Source of the DNA: Caenicola sp034331105
GTDB taxonomy: Bacteria > Synergistota > Synergistia > Synergistales > Synergistaceae
Direction of reading: 5' to 3'
NCBI GenBank assembly: GCA_034331105.1
Contig: JAXQGB010000009.1
Coordinates: 1 to 64,000, forward strand
DNA: 64,000 nucleotides
Of this stretch, positions 36,014 to 44,551 are shown piece after piece. Every line of letters starts with the position of its first letter. The first letter of the stretch is position 1. A program made the translations under genes and the position numbers. The notes beneath the pieces are model-generated. The model had not been told where the DNA came from. It did no database searches and saw only the letters and a list, made by a program, of their open reading frames with translations.

Positions 36014-36791
36014 CCTTTTTATTCCTCTGCCAGAACATTTCTCTTACAAGGTCTTTTGTATGGGGATGCCGTGGACCATTGACCAATTCATAAGGTGTGC
36101 CTGCTTCTGCCATAATTCCGTCTTTCATTACTATAAGCCTGTCACAGACCATCGCGGCGAGGGGCAGGTCATGGGTGACAAGGATTATGGAGAGGTCTTT
36201 GCTTTTTCTGAGCCCGGAAAGCAGTTCAAGTATTTCAGCCTGAATTATCACATCCAGCGCAGTGGTAGGCTCGTCAGCAAGAAGAAGCGCAGGAGAGCAC
36301 GCCAAGGCAAGGGCTATCGCAGCACGCTGTTTCTGGCCCCCCGAAAGCTCGTGCGGATATCTTTCTTTGAAGCCTGCATCCAGCCCTACATCTTCCAGAA
36401 GACGGACCGTCTCTTTTTCCGCATCTTGCCCGAATTTGCCTGAGTGTACGTTAAGCACTTCCTCGATATGCCTTTTTATCTTCATTACGGGCGTAAACGA
36501 ATTCTGGGCACCCTGGGGGACAAGCGATATCTCTTTCCACCGCAAGTTCCTCATCTCACTTTCCGACATCCTGAGAATATCGGCCCCCTTGTATAAGATC
36601 TCACCTCTGACCTCAGTCCGCGGAGGCAGAAGTCCGAGAAGGGCTGTCATAAGGGTGCTCTTGCCGCTGCCCGACTCTCCGACAAGACCTGTGAAGCTGC
36701 CCTTTCCGATGCTGAAGGAAATTCCGTTAACGGCATCTGTCGCTTTACCCATAGAGTTGTATCTTACTGTGAGATCCCTGATGTCAAGCAT
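36006..36791 (-). CDS. Peptide-type ABC transporter ATPase (DppD-like)
   Basis: First nucleotide-binding subunit, 261 aa. Walker A is GESGSGKST, the signature is LSGGQKQR and Walker B is LLADEPTTALD. The PHPYT-like end typical of the family appears as GPRHPHT. It overlaps the permease gene by 8 bp. Confidence 0.94.
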   Translation of the reverse strand: MLDIRDLTVRYNSMGKATDAVNGISFSIGKGSFTGLVGESGSGKSTLMTALLGLLPPRTEVRGEILYKGADILRMSESEMRNLRWKEISLVPQGAQNSFTPVMKIKRHIEEVLNVHSGKFGQDAEKETVRLLEDVGLDAGFKERYPHELSGGQKQRAAIALALACSPALLLADEPTTALDVIIQAEILELLSGLRKSKDLSIILVTHDLPLAAMVCDRLIVMKDGIMAEAGTPYELVNGPRHPHTKDLVREMFWQRNKKDG

Positions 36792-37965
36792 TTTTGCCGC
36801 TCCCGAGTCTTGGGTCTATCTTCTCTTCGAGAAACCGTCCGATGTCCATGAAAATCAGGCACAAAGCCACTATACCGAGACCGGGGGGTATAAGCAGCCA
36901 CCATGCACCTTCCGTGAAAGCTCCGAAGGAGTGGGCCTCATGAAGCATCCTGCCCCATGATATTAGCCTCGGATCGGACAGGCCAAGAAAGGCAAGTCCG
37001 GCTTCAGCCAGTATCGCACCGGGGACTCCAAGCGCAATATTTGCAAGGAGTATCGGTGCCGCCTCAGGCACGAGGTGTCGCTTGAGGATGTATCCCCGTT
37101 TTGCCCCCAGGACCCTCAGTCCCTCGACCCATGGGCTTTCTCTGACTGTGAGCACAAGCGCCCTGACTGAACGCGCCGTTCCCATCCATGAAAATATCGA
37201 GAGTATGAGTACAAGCTGCCACAGGCCTTTTCCCCACAGCCCTGCCAGGACCATCATTATTGGCAGGGTCGGTATCGAGAGCAATACATCTACGATCCGC
37301 ATAACAAAGGCGTCGAAGAGTCCCCCTATGTAGCCTGTCGCAAGTCCCAGCCCAAGCCCCAGGAGGCTGGCAATGAGCGTTGCACTGATGCCCACGATAA
37401 GGGAGGTGCGGATGCCAAAAATCAGGAGAGTCAGAACGTCACGGCCTCTCTGGTCTGTGCCCAGCAACCCCTCCCTGCCTCCGGAAAGAGAAAGGGAAAG
37501 TTCCGTTTCCATAGCCCCTTCAGTACGCAGGGAGTATCTTCCGCCTGCAGGGAAAAGATGTTCTGCGCTTTTTCCTATCAGGGGAAGTCCTAGCTTTTGC
37601 TTGAAAATCATGTCCCTGCCGTCCATATTTATCCAGTAGACATTGTTTCCTCTGAGAATATCCAGGACCTGTTCACCCTGAGGTGTGGACCATATTATCC
37701 TTACTTCTTTTTCAGGGTCTGCTGTTATCCTTCCGTTGAGGGCAAAAATTTCAGGGGGAAGTTTTTCCCAGTTGATTTCAACTGAACTGTTTCCAACCTC
37801 GTATTCAGAAGAGAGGGGAAGTTTCGCATTCCACCATACGGGTCTGGCAAACGGAGCCCCGGTCACATCTGAGGGATGCCCCGCGATAAGCATCGGGCCA
37901 AGGAAGCCTGACAGGAATATGCAAATGAGCAGGATCACGCTCTTCCGTTTCAGGATGTCCCTCAT
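36784..37965 (-). CDS. DppC-like ABC permease with an enlarged extracytoplasmic segment
   Basis: Membrane subunit of the peptide-type importer, 393 aa. The conserved LGTDQRGRD entry motif comes at residues 168-176, whereas in ordinary DppC it lies near 60. The extra residues (about 45-160) follow the first membrane helix, are hydrophilic and beta-rich, and should lie outside the membrane. The permease core and its EAA loop (RVLGAKRGYILKRHLVPEA) are intact. It overlaps the upstream permease gene as ATGA. Confidence 0.92.
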   Translation of the reverse strand: MRDILKRKSVILLICIFLSGFLGPMLIAGHPSDVTGAPFARPVWWNAKLPLSSEYEVGNSSVEINWEKLPPEIFALNGRITADPEKEVRIIWSTPQGEQVLDILRGNNVYWINMDGRDMIFKQKLGLPLIGKSAEHLFPAGGRYSLRTEGAMETELSLSLSGGREGLLGTDQRGRDVLTLLIFGIRTSLIVGISATLIASLLGLGLGLATGYIGGLFDAFVMRIVDVLLSIPTLPIMMVLAGLWGKGLWQLVLILSIFSWMGTARSVRALVLTVRESPWVEGLRVLGAKRGYILKRHLVPEAAPILLANIALGVPGAILAEAGLAFLGLSDPRLISWGRMLHEAHSFGAFTEGAWWLLIPPGLGIVALCLIFMDIGRFLEEKIDPRLGSGKNA

Positions 37966-38939
37966 TGGTCTCTGCCTCCTACGCGCACCCTTGGATCGAC
38001 CAGCCCGTAGACAACATCTGCAAGCAGGTTTGATATTACGGTTATCAGGGCCAGCATGTAAAATGCAGCTCCGGCGGAAGGATAATCATGGCCTGAGACT
38101 GCTTCAAGCAGGAATGTCCCGACCCCGTGGAGCGAAAAGACCGATTCTGTGATCACCGCTCCTGATACAAGCCCAGGCACGGACATCAGCAGGATAGTAA
38201 GGATCGGCGGAAGTATCGTCCGGAAGGCATGCCCGTAAACAACGCGGTTTTCTGAAAGCCCCCTTGCCCTCGCCATCAGGACAAAGTCTTCACCCAGGGC
38301 TTTCACCATCAGGTTGCGAACATACAGCGCCCATCCGCCGAATCCCATAAGCGTGAGGGAGAGGACAGGCAATGCCATGTGCCACAGATAGTCCAGTGTG
38401 ATCGAAATGGCTCCGGTAGGCTGAGGGATCGAGACGCTTCCCCTCAGCGGAAATATCGGGAATGTCCTTGCAAGCAGCATAATAAGGACAAGCTGAACAA
38501 AGAATCCGGGAAATGATGCCGTGACCGCACCTGCCCTCAAAACTATCCGCTCAGCAAGTTTCCCTCTGTTCAAGGCGGCCTTGATCCCAAGCCATATACC
38601 CAGGGCCGAAGAGAGGAACATTGAAGTAGCCATAAGGAACAATGTTCCCGGCAGACGGGAGAGAAGCTCGTCCCATACAGGTTTCCTGCTGAGGAAAGAG
38701 AGTCCGAAGCTAAACGTGAGCATCTGCTTGATGTAAATAAAAAACTGTTCCAGAAGCGGCTTGTCCAGGCCGTATAGTTCCCTCAGCCTGTCTTTTGCCT
38801 CCGGAGAAAAATTAGGGTCGATGATAGTGCTTACCGCGTCTCCGGGCATTATCCTGAAAAGAATGAAATTCAGCACCAATACAGCGGCCAGGACCCCTAT
38901 CGATGATAATAACCTGCCCCAGAACCATCTGTTCTTCAT
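37962..38939 (-). CDS. DppB-like ABC permease
   Basis: The 325-aa first permease of the importer has about six membrane helices. It shows the N-terminal FRIMPGDAV motif and an EAA loop (ARARGLSENRVVYGHAFR). It overlaps both neighbours by 4 bp. Confidence 0.94.
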   Translation of the reverse strand: MKNRWFWGRLLSSIGVLAAVLVLNFILFRIMPGDAVSTIIDPNFSPEAKDRLRELYGLDKPLLEQFFIYIKQMLTFSFGLSFLSRKPVWDELLSRLPGTLFLMATSMFLSSALGIWLGIKAALNRGKLAERIVLRAGAVTASFPGFFVQLVLIMLLARTFPIFPLRGSVSIPQPTGAISITLDYLWHMALPVLSLTLMGFGGWALYVRNLMVKALGEDFVLMARARGLSENRVVYGHAFRTILPPILTILLMSVPGLVSGAVITESVFSLHGVGTFLLEAVSGHDYPSAGAAFYMLALITVISNLLADVVYGLVDPRVRVGGRDQ

Positions 38940-40639
38940 TTGGTCCTCACGTTTTTCTTTTCGAGCATACGATAATGATCATTTCTTTTCATCATTACAA
39001 ACTCACCCGGCCTGTATTCATCAAGCATGAACGGGCCGGCACCCACAAGGCCATAAGGACCGGACTTGCCGTTTGGGTCTATCGGGTCCCAGTTCTGCCA
39101 ATCGTTTACCTTTTGCAGCACCTTTGCCGGCATGCAGGGAAGTCCCCCGATGTTGTCGAGGTACCAGTAACTCGTTCCTTCCATGTCTACAGTAAGTTCT
39201 GTACTATTTTTCACCGTTACCGAAGTGATATTTTTTACAGAGTCAAAGAATCTGGGGATACTGTTTTTTTTGAGAAAATCGAAAGTGGCTTTTACATCTG
39301 CTGCGGTGAGAGGGCTTCCGTCACTCCATTTGAGGCCTTTTCTGAGCATGAAGGTCAGTCTTGTATGTTCCTTGCCGTCATTTGACACAGTTTCGACAGA
39401 CCAGGATTCAGCAAGCGAAGGCATGTCCTCAAGCGTGAATGGATCTGTGCCGATCAGGCTTTCGTAAATAAGGCCGAGGATCTGCCAGGAATATGCGCTG
39501 CTTGCCACAAAAGGATTGAGGTTCCGCGGTTCTTCCGCAAGGACCATGTTCAGCGGCCGCTCTTTTCCGTCAGCAGGTTCAGCCATGAGGAGCGTCCACA
39601 TATTATCCGCAGTCATCTTTTCGTTGGAAAAAACATTTTTCCATTTTTTTGAGACCGCTGAAACAGAAAATCTGCTGTACACAGGGATAGATGGCATAAG
39701 TTCAGCCAGCATCAACTGTGACTTTTTCGAAGCAGTTTCTGCCTCTGTCCTGTTTTTTGCGTATCTCAGCCTCAAAAGGACATCGTCAAGGACCGGGTCA
39801 TTGATAGACGTCATGTTGTAGCCGCCGGGCATGTCCATTGAGCTGTGATAGAAGGAGTAGAGCGAATCAGGGTTCTTTCCCATGCTCCATGCGATGACGC
39901 CGAGGGAATATTCTTTTCTGTCAAGTTTACCTATCATTGCGGAGAAATCCATCGGCTCGACATCAACAGGAAAACCTACTGACCTCAGAGAATCAGCGAT
40001 CTGTTCCGCAAGCTCAGCTGTTGTAGGCGCTACCCGTGCAAGTGGCGTCAGGAGCTTCATTTTGCTTACAGGAGTTCCGTCCGGATATATGAGGCCGCCT
40101 GTAATGTTCCATTTGTATCCTTTTGCGCTGAGCCGTTTTTTTGCGGATCCCCTGTCATAAATATTCTTCGTGCTTTCCGGCAGGGACCATGGTGATACTG
40201 GCGGCAGCCAGCTGTTTATCGGTTCGCAGTATCCGGAGTATATGGTACGCACCATATTATTCCTGTCTATCGCTTCTGCCGCGGCATGCCTTACTTCAGG
40301 GTCGTCCCACGGCCTGCTTTTATTGTTGAGCAGCAGAAAAAAGGCATGGAACCCCCTTGCAAGCGACATGGTAATTCCCGGATCCCTGCTGAGCCTGTCG
40401 ATATCTGAAGGCCTTGTTATATCGCTGACAATATCCAACTCTCCCTTTTCAGCGGCCAGCACCTGGGAATCGGCATTTGTGATTATGACCATGCAAAGTT
40501 TTTTGATCTTCGGGCCGTAAACGTTCTCCGGATCAAATCTTTCTCCTGCACAGGCTGGAACTGCAAGCAGGAGTGTAGCCAGAAAGATAGAGCAAAAGAC
40601 AGAGAACGGCCTGATGAAGTTTTTGTGCATTCGGCTCAC
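38936..40639 (-). CDS. Circularly permuted family-5 solute-binding protein of the ABC importer
   Basis: The 567-aa exported protein has a signal peptide at 1-31 (cleavage near CAGE). The two halves of the SBP_bac_5 fold are in reversed order. Residues about 42-355 match the C-terminal half of DppA/OppA-like proteins (AAEKGELDIV, then DDPEVRHAAAEAIDR at 112-126, then GYNMTSINDP and SIPVYSR). Residues about 361-558 match the N-terminal half (LAEEPRNLNPF, ESLIGTDP, LAESW, LRKGLKWSDGSPLTAADVK, GAGPFMLDEYRPGEF, RNDHY). The break falls just after the RNxxY segment of the normal protein. The operon is intact on both sides. Confidence 0.9.
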   Translation of the reverse strand: MSRMHKNFIRPFSVFCSIFLATLLLAVPACAGERFDPENVYGPKIKKLCMVIITNADSQVLAAEKGELDIVSDITRPSDIDRLSRDPGITMSLARGFHAFFLLLNNKSRPWDDPEVRHAAAEAIDRNNMVRTIYSGYCEPINSWLPPVSPWSLPESTKNIYDRGSAKKRLSAKGYKWNITGGLIYPDGTPVSKMKLLTPLARVAPTTAELAEQIADSLRSVGFPVDVEPMDFSAMIGKLDRKEYSLGVIAWSMGKNPDSLYSFYHSSMDMPGGYNMTSINDPVLDDVLLRLRYAKNRTEAETASKKSQLMLAELMPSIPVYSRFSVSAVSKKWKNVFSNEKMTADNMWTLLMAEPADGKERPLNMVLAEEPRNLNPFVASSAYSWQILGLIYESLIGTDPFTLEDMPSLAESWSVETVSNDGKEHTRLTFMLRKGLKWSDGSPLTAADVKATFDFLKKNSIPRFFDSVKNITSVTVKNSTELTVDMEGTSYWYLDNIGGLPCMPAKVLQKVNDWQNWDPIDPNGKSGPYGLVGAGPFMLDEYRPGEFVMMKRNDHYRMLEKKNVRTK

Positions 40640-41223
40640 AGACCTTCTCCGGTGTAAGTGCTTTTTATGACTATTTCTTTCGAGGGGACGGGTTTGCCGG
40701 TAATGATGTTGAGGATGAGCCTGCCTGCAAGCACTCCTGTTTCAAAGGAGGGGACGTCAAATTCCCTCTCCCATATTACAGGATAGGACCCGGGATAACG
40801 AAAACCGATCGTGACGACCGGAGCGGCAGACTCCCCGGGAAAGTTTTCAGGATCGATCCAGATGATGCCCTCAACGCTCCTGTCAATGAGTTTGCCATAT
40901 TCCCTCGCTGCCCTGAGCGAACTTCCCTCCGTGCGCTTCAATATGATCTCATATTCAGAGTTAGAGATAGTCCTGTCGAGCCCTGATATAAAGTTCGGAA
41001 ACCAGTCAGGGGTGAAATCACGGACTACCAGGCCGATCAGTCCGCTCCTGTTTGTAGAAAGGTTGCGGGCGTTTTTGTCAAGGCGGTAATTGAGCGCCCT
41101 TACAGCGTCCATCACCTTTACTCTGGTCTTTTCAGAGATCCTGTGATCCCCCTTAAGAACGCGGCTTACTGTTGCCTTGTCTACGCCTGCTTCAAGAGCG
41201 ACATCCTGCATCGTGACCTTCAT
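40636..41223 (-). CDS. Short LacI-family regulator lacking one sensor subdomain
   Basis: The 195-aa protein has a normal LacI DNA-binding head (1-55: TMQDVALEAGVDKATVSRVL) and hinge. The N-terminal effector subdomain follows (about 60-140, IGLVVRDFTPDWF and EGIIWIDP), then directly the final segment (155-195: FETGVLAGRLILNIITGKPVP). About 130 residues corresponding to the C-terminal subdomain of a usual 330-aa LacI protein are absent. There is no frameshift or stop, so this is a compact protein rather than a decayed one. It is first in the ABC operon, with an operator candidate in its own promoter region. Confidence 0.85.
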   Translation of the reverse strand: MKVTMQDVALEAGVDKATVSRVLKGDHRISEKTRVKVMDAVRALNYRLDKNARNLSTNRSGLIGLVVRDFTPDWFPNFISGLDRTISNSEYEIILKRTEGSSLRAAREYGKLIDRSVEGIIWIDPENFPGESAAPVVTIGFRYPGSYPVIWEREFDVPSFETGVLAGRLILNIITGKPVPSKEIVIKSTYTGEGL

Positions 41224-41237
41224 CTGAACACCTCATG

Positions 41238-41251
41238 TGCAACCGTTTGTA
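41238..41251. promoter_or_regulatory. Candidate LacI-family operator
   Basis: TGCAACCGTTTGTA resembles the CG-centred LacI/PurR/CcpA operator pattern (GCAAACGTTTGC). It lies just downstream of the predicted transcription start, between the -10 and the regulator start, consistent with autorepression of the regulator-ABC operon. Confidence 0.5.
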
Positions 41252-41262
41252 TTGCTTCTCAT

Positions 41263-41291
41263 ATTATAACCAGTCAAACAAAGGGTAGCAA
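41263..41291 (-). promoter_or_regulatory. Promoter of the LacI-ABC operon
   Basis: On the minus strand, TTGCTA (41291-41286), a 17-nt spacer and a perfect TATAAT (41268-41263) lie about 40 bp upstream of the regulator start. Confidence 0.75.
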
Positions 41292-41326
41292 CAGCGGACT
41301 CCTCTCATGCCGTGAAGAAATGCCAA

Positions 41327-41351
41327 GGCCCACCTCCTGTCAAGGTGGGCC
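41327..41351 (-). terminator. Hairpin downstream of the por-type operon
   Basis: A 9-bp perfect stem (GGCCCACCT with AGGTGGGCC) lies 52 bp past the last por gene. The tail is only weakly T-rich, so termination efficiency is uncertain. Confidence 0.55.
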
Positions 41352-41402
41352 CGGAACAGTATATTTGCAGCCTAAAAAGCTCTCATGCCCGGCAGAAGTG
41401 CC

Positions 41403-42335
41403 TTAACCGGCGCACTTTTTCAGAAGCCTCTCCCATTCCCTGTCAACATCAGCCTGGCCCTGTGCAACAAGGTCCATCCTCTCCCTGCCCTTTTTGAAAA
41501 GGTGGGAGTAACGTCCCTGCGCCCTGAGGAAATCTTCGAGCGGGACAGGGTTTTGGGGTTTATATGAGAGAACATGTTTTCCTTCTATCACTTCATATAC
41601 CGGCCAGAAACGGCTCTCTGCCGCAAGCTTGCAGACTTTCATCTGGTCCGCTGAATCAATTTTCCAGAAGAGCGGGCAGGGGACAAGTACATTTACAAAT
41701 GCCGGGCCCGGCGTTTCTACAGCCCTTTTGACCTTGGCGATAAGGTCCATAGGGTCATGGAGCGTTGTCTGGGCAACATATGGGATATCATGCGCGGCTA
41801 CTATCTCCGTAAGGTTTTTGGCTCTCTGGAGTTTTCCGGGGATCACGCTTCCCGCAGGCGATGTCGTTGCGTTCGCGCTTAAGGGCGTGGCGCTGCTTCT
41901 CTGGGCTCCGGTATTCATATAGCCCTGGTTGTTGTAGCAGATATAGGTAAAGTCATGACCTCTTTCAAGAGCCCCGGAAAGAGACTGGAGCCCTATGTCA
42001 TAGGTCCCGCCGTCGCCGCCGAAAGCAACAAACTTTATATTCTCCCTGGCAACACCTTTTCTGCTTAATACCCTGTGGGCAGCTTCAACTCCTGATACTC
42101 CGGCACCTGCGTTTTCAAATGCCACATGCATAAAGGGGACTCTCCATGCACTGTACGGGTAAACCGTGGTAGAGACTTCAAGGCATCCCGTAGCCCCTAC
42201 GACTACGACCGGGTCTTCGACAGCCATAAGCGCCTGCCTTACCGCTGTAGGCGCCCCGCATCCCGGACACATCCTGTGACCTTCGGTAAGGGGATTCTGT
42301 TTTTTTATCAGTTCTTTAAGGTTAATTCCCGCCAT
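41403..42335 (-). CDS. porB: 2-oxoacid:ferredoxin oxidoreductase beta subunit (PorB-like)
   Basis: Thiamine-diphosphate-binding catalytic subunit. CPGCGAP near the N-terminus supplies cluster and active-site features. GGDGGTYDIG followed by CYNNQGYMNTG is the ThDP-Mg motif. A longer frame opens at TTG 42353, but ATG 42335 has AAGGA 8 nt upstream and gives 310 aa, overlapping porA by 14 bp. The sequence resembles pyruvate synthase, but substrate range (pyruvate, 2-oxobutyrate or branched 2-oxoacids) cannot be fixed from sequence. The Ile attenuator upstream bears on this. Confidence 0.93.
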   Translation of the reverse strand: MAGINLKELIKKQNPLTEGHRMCPGCGAPTAVRQALMAVEDPVVVVGATGCLEVSTTVYPYSAWRVPFMHVAFENAGAGVSGVEAAHRVLSRKGVARENIKFVAFGGDGGTYDIGLQSLSGALERGHDFTYICYNNQGYMNTGAQRSSATPLSANATTSPAGSVIPGKLQRAKNLTEIVAAHDIPYVAQTTLHDPMDLIAKVKRAVETPGPAFVNVLVPCPLFWKIDSADQMKVCKLAAESRFWPVYEVIEGKHVLSYKPQNPVPLEDFLRAQGRYSHLFKKGRERMDLVAQGQADVDREWERLLKKCAG

Positions 42336-43518
42336 TTTCTTCATCCTTTTCAAGCAGACCTATATACCTTGCGGTATCGCTGTAGTCATTTTCCATGAGC
42401 CCTGAAAAAACTTTTTCGGCATCCCTCGGGTAGAGGTCCCTGCCTCCAAGTCCGAACAGGTACTCCTGCAGCGGTACCTTTTCACTGAGTCCGTAGAGCG
42501 CAGACTTTACCTCTGCGGCCAGCGGAGCAGTCCCGCCGATGCTCGCACTCCTGTCCAGAACGGCAACGCCTTTTTTGCCCTTCGCAAGTTTTTTAAGGTC
42601 TTCTGCGGGAAAGGGCCGGAAAAATCTTACCCTGAGGCATCCTGCCTTTACTCCTCTTTCACGCATTTCATCAACTACATCCTTAACAACGCCCGTAGCC
42701 GAGGACATGATCACGATAAGGTATTCAGCGTCTTCAGCGCGGTAGGCATCCAGTGCCGGATATTCCCTGCCTGTGTACTCAGCGAGCTCTTTCGTAAGTT
42801 CTTTGTAGACCCTTGGGACGTTGTTCATTCCCTCTATCTGCGTTCTTTTTATTTCAAAATAATATTCCGACATTGTGAATGAGCCATAGGAGACCGGGTT
42901 GTCTACATCAAGAAGCGGGTATTTCGCTTTCCTCTCGCCCACAAACTTTTTGACCGCCTCATCTGAAAGAAGTTCTACAGGCTCATAGCAGTGACTCGTG
43001 ATAAAGCCATCCTGACATACAAATACAGGCGTCAGAACATCCTCATGTTCCGCCAGCCTGACTGCAAGCAGAACAGAGTCGTAAACTTCCTGGGCATCTT
43101 CGCAGTATAGCTGTATCCATCCGGAATCGCGCTCCGGCATGCTGTCTGAATGGTCACAGTGGATATTCACAGGAGCACCAAGGCTCCTGTTTACAAGACC
43201 GAATATTATCGGCGCACGGAATGCTGCCGCTATGGGGAATATTTCGTGCATAAGGGCTACGCCGTTCGCGCTTGAGGCTGTCATGACCCTTGCACCTGAT
43301 ACAGATGCCCCTACGCATGCTGTGATCGCTGAATGCTCGCTTTCGACAGCGACATATTCCGAATCGACCATTCCGTTTGCAACAAACTCAGCAAACTTTA
43401 CCGGGATCTCAGTAGAAGGAGTGATAGGATATGCGGCAACCACATCCGGGTTCACCTGTCTCATTGCTTCTGCAAAGGCAAGGTTGCCGGAAGTCATCTC
43501 TTTTCTCTTACTTAACAT
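42322..43518 (-). CDS. porA: 2-oxoacid:ferredoxin oxidoreductase alpha subunit (PorA-like)
   Basis: The 398-aa subunit carries the pyrimidine-binding and transketolase C-terminal domains. The conserved YPITPSTEIP segment at the N-terminus (residues 35-44) and VESEHSAITACVGAS are typical of the POR alpha chain. It overlaps porD by 11 bp and porB by 14 bp. Confidence 0.94.
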   Translation of the reverse strand: MLSKRKEMTSGNLAFAEAMRQVNPDVVAAYPITPSTEIPVKFAEFVANGMVDSEYVAVESEHSAITACVGASVSGARVMTASSANGVALMHEIFPIAAAFRAPIIFGLVNRSLGAPVNIHCDHSDSMPERDSGWIQLYCEDAQEVYDSVLLAVRLAEHEDVLTPVFVCQDGFITSHCYEPVELLSDEAVKKFVGERKAKYPLLDVDNPVSYGSFTMSEYYFEIKRTQIEGMNNVPRVYKELTKELAEYTGREYPALDAYRAEDAEYLIVIMSSATGVVKDVVDEMRERGVKAGCLRVRFFRPFPAEDLKKLAKGKKGVAVLDRSASIGGTAPLAAEVKSALYGLSEKVPLQEYLFGLGGRDLYPRDAEKVFSGLMENDYSDTARYIGLLEKDEENGGN

Positions 43519-43852
43519 GGTCTGCCACTCTCCCCGGATCTTCTCCGTGCTCTCTGTTTTCGTTGGTAAAATCTGCTTCCTGGTGCATGGATATCGCGTT
43601 TACAGGACATACCTGCGCACATACCCCGCATCCCTTGCAAAAGAACATGTTGATCCCGTATACACGTCCCTCTTCATTGGTCTTTATTGAGGAATCCGGG
43701 CACTGCAGCCAGCATTTCAGGCAGGATATACACTTGTCCGGGTCAAGCACAGGACGCATGCTCCTCCAAAGGCCTGTTTCGACATCAAGCGCGGACGCTC
43801 CCCATGCGATCGTCGCGGGAGGAACATCCTGCCAGCATTTAGGTTTGCTCAT
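43508..43852 (-). CDS. porD: 2-oxoacid:ferredoxin oxidoreductase delta subunit (ferredoxin-like, PorD)
   Basis: The 114-aa subunit has two 4Fe-4S motifs, CISCLKCWLQCP and CKGCGVCAQVCP, which pass electrons to ferredoxin. It overlaps porC by 4 bp (ATGA). Confidence 0.93.
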   Translation of the reverse strand: MSKPKCWQDVPPATIAWGASALDVETGLWRSMRPVLDPDKCISCLKCWLQCPDSSIKTNEEGRVYGINMFFCKGCGVCAQVCPVNAISMHQEADFTNENREHGEDPGRVADHVK

Positions 43853-44433
43853 GCCAATACTGCCTCCTCACGGCCGCGAAGGATCGCCCTCCGGTTTGCT
43901 TCAAGGACGGGTGCCGAAAGCTGCTTCATTTTTTTTGTAAAGTGGTCGGCAAACGTTTCTGCCGAGACGTCTGTGAATAAGTGTGAAAGCGCCCCTAGCA
44001 AGGGAGCGTTTGGCCTGTTTTGCCCGAGTTCCTCTAGCGTTATCTTCGTTGCGTCCACTACAAGGACTCTGGCATCCGCTGAAAGGTTCATCCTGCTGCG
44101 GAGCACCCTGGCATCCTCCGGCGTGTTGACAACATATACCGCGTCGGACATGCAGCCTTCGCATGGGTTTGAACTGACTACCATCGTCGGGTCAACTATT
44201 ACAACTATGTTTGGATTTTCTACGCTGCAGCGACGGCGGATAGGAGTATCCGATACCCTGTTGTAGGCTCTCATTGGTGCACCCTGACGTTCTGCACCGT
44301 ACTCAGGAAATGCCTGGACATGCTTGCCCTCTTCAAAAAGGACCTCGGCAAGTATCGCTGATGCGCTCTTTGCGCCCTGTCCGCCGCGTCCGTGCCATCT
44401 TACTTCAAGTGTTCTCTTATTTCCGTTATCCAT
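43849..44433 (-). CDS. porC: 2-oxoacid:ferredoxin oxidoreductase gamma subunit (PorC-like)
   Basis: First gene of the four-subunit operon. The N-terminal RWHGRGGQGAKSAS segment is the family signature of the gamma chain. The frame is open to 44451, but the ATG at 44433 follows GGAGGAG by 5 nt and gives 194 aa. The order gamma-delta-alpha-beta matches known porCDAB operons. Expression is predicted to pass through the attenuator at 44494-44632. Confidence 0.93.
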   Translation of the reverse strand: MDNGNKRTLEVRWHGRGGQGAKSASAILAEVLFEEGKHVQAFPEYGAERQGAPMRAYNRVSDTPIRRRCSVENPNIVVIVDPTMVVSSNPCEGCMSDAVYVVNTPEDARVLRSRMNLSADARVLVVDATKITLEELGQNRPNAPLLGALSHLFTDVSAETFADHFTKKMKQLSAPVLEANRRAILRGREEAVLA

Positions 44434-44493
44434 AACTACTCCTCCATCCATCTATGTTTCAAAATTTACAGACCGCAAATCCTGTCGGAAGAT

Positions 44494-44529
44494 AAAAAAA
44501 ATGGAGCCCTTCAAAATGAAGGGCTCCAT
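44494..44529 (-). terminator. Attenuator terminator in the por leader
   Basis: A perfect 12-bp stem (44529-44518 with 44512-44501, minus-strand ATGGAGCCCTTC then GAAGGGCTCCAT) with a 5-nt loop is followed by eight T on the minus strand (44501-44494). It lies between the Ile-rich leader ORF and porC. Its 5' arm can instead pair with GGCTCCTCC of the leader (44579-44571). Confidence 0.92.
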
Positions 44530-44551
44530 CCGTTCGCTCGGTAATACAGCG

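Noticed and set aside
38936..40639. Two adjacent solute-binding gene fragments fused by misassembly
   Set aside because: Signal peptide, single continuous frame and 4-bp overlaps with both neighbours argue for a genuine gene, although only raw reads can settle this.
40636..41223. LacI-like gene as a pseudogene
   Set aside because: The frame is uninterrupted, the C-terminal family segment is preserved, and the stop overlaps the next start by 4 bp. This looks like a maintained short protein.
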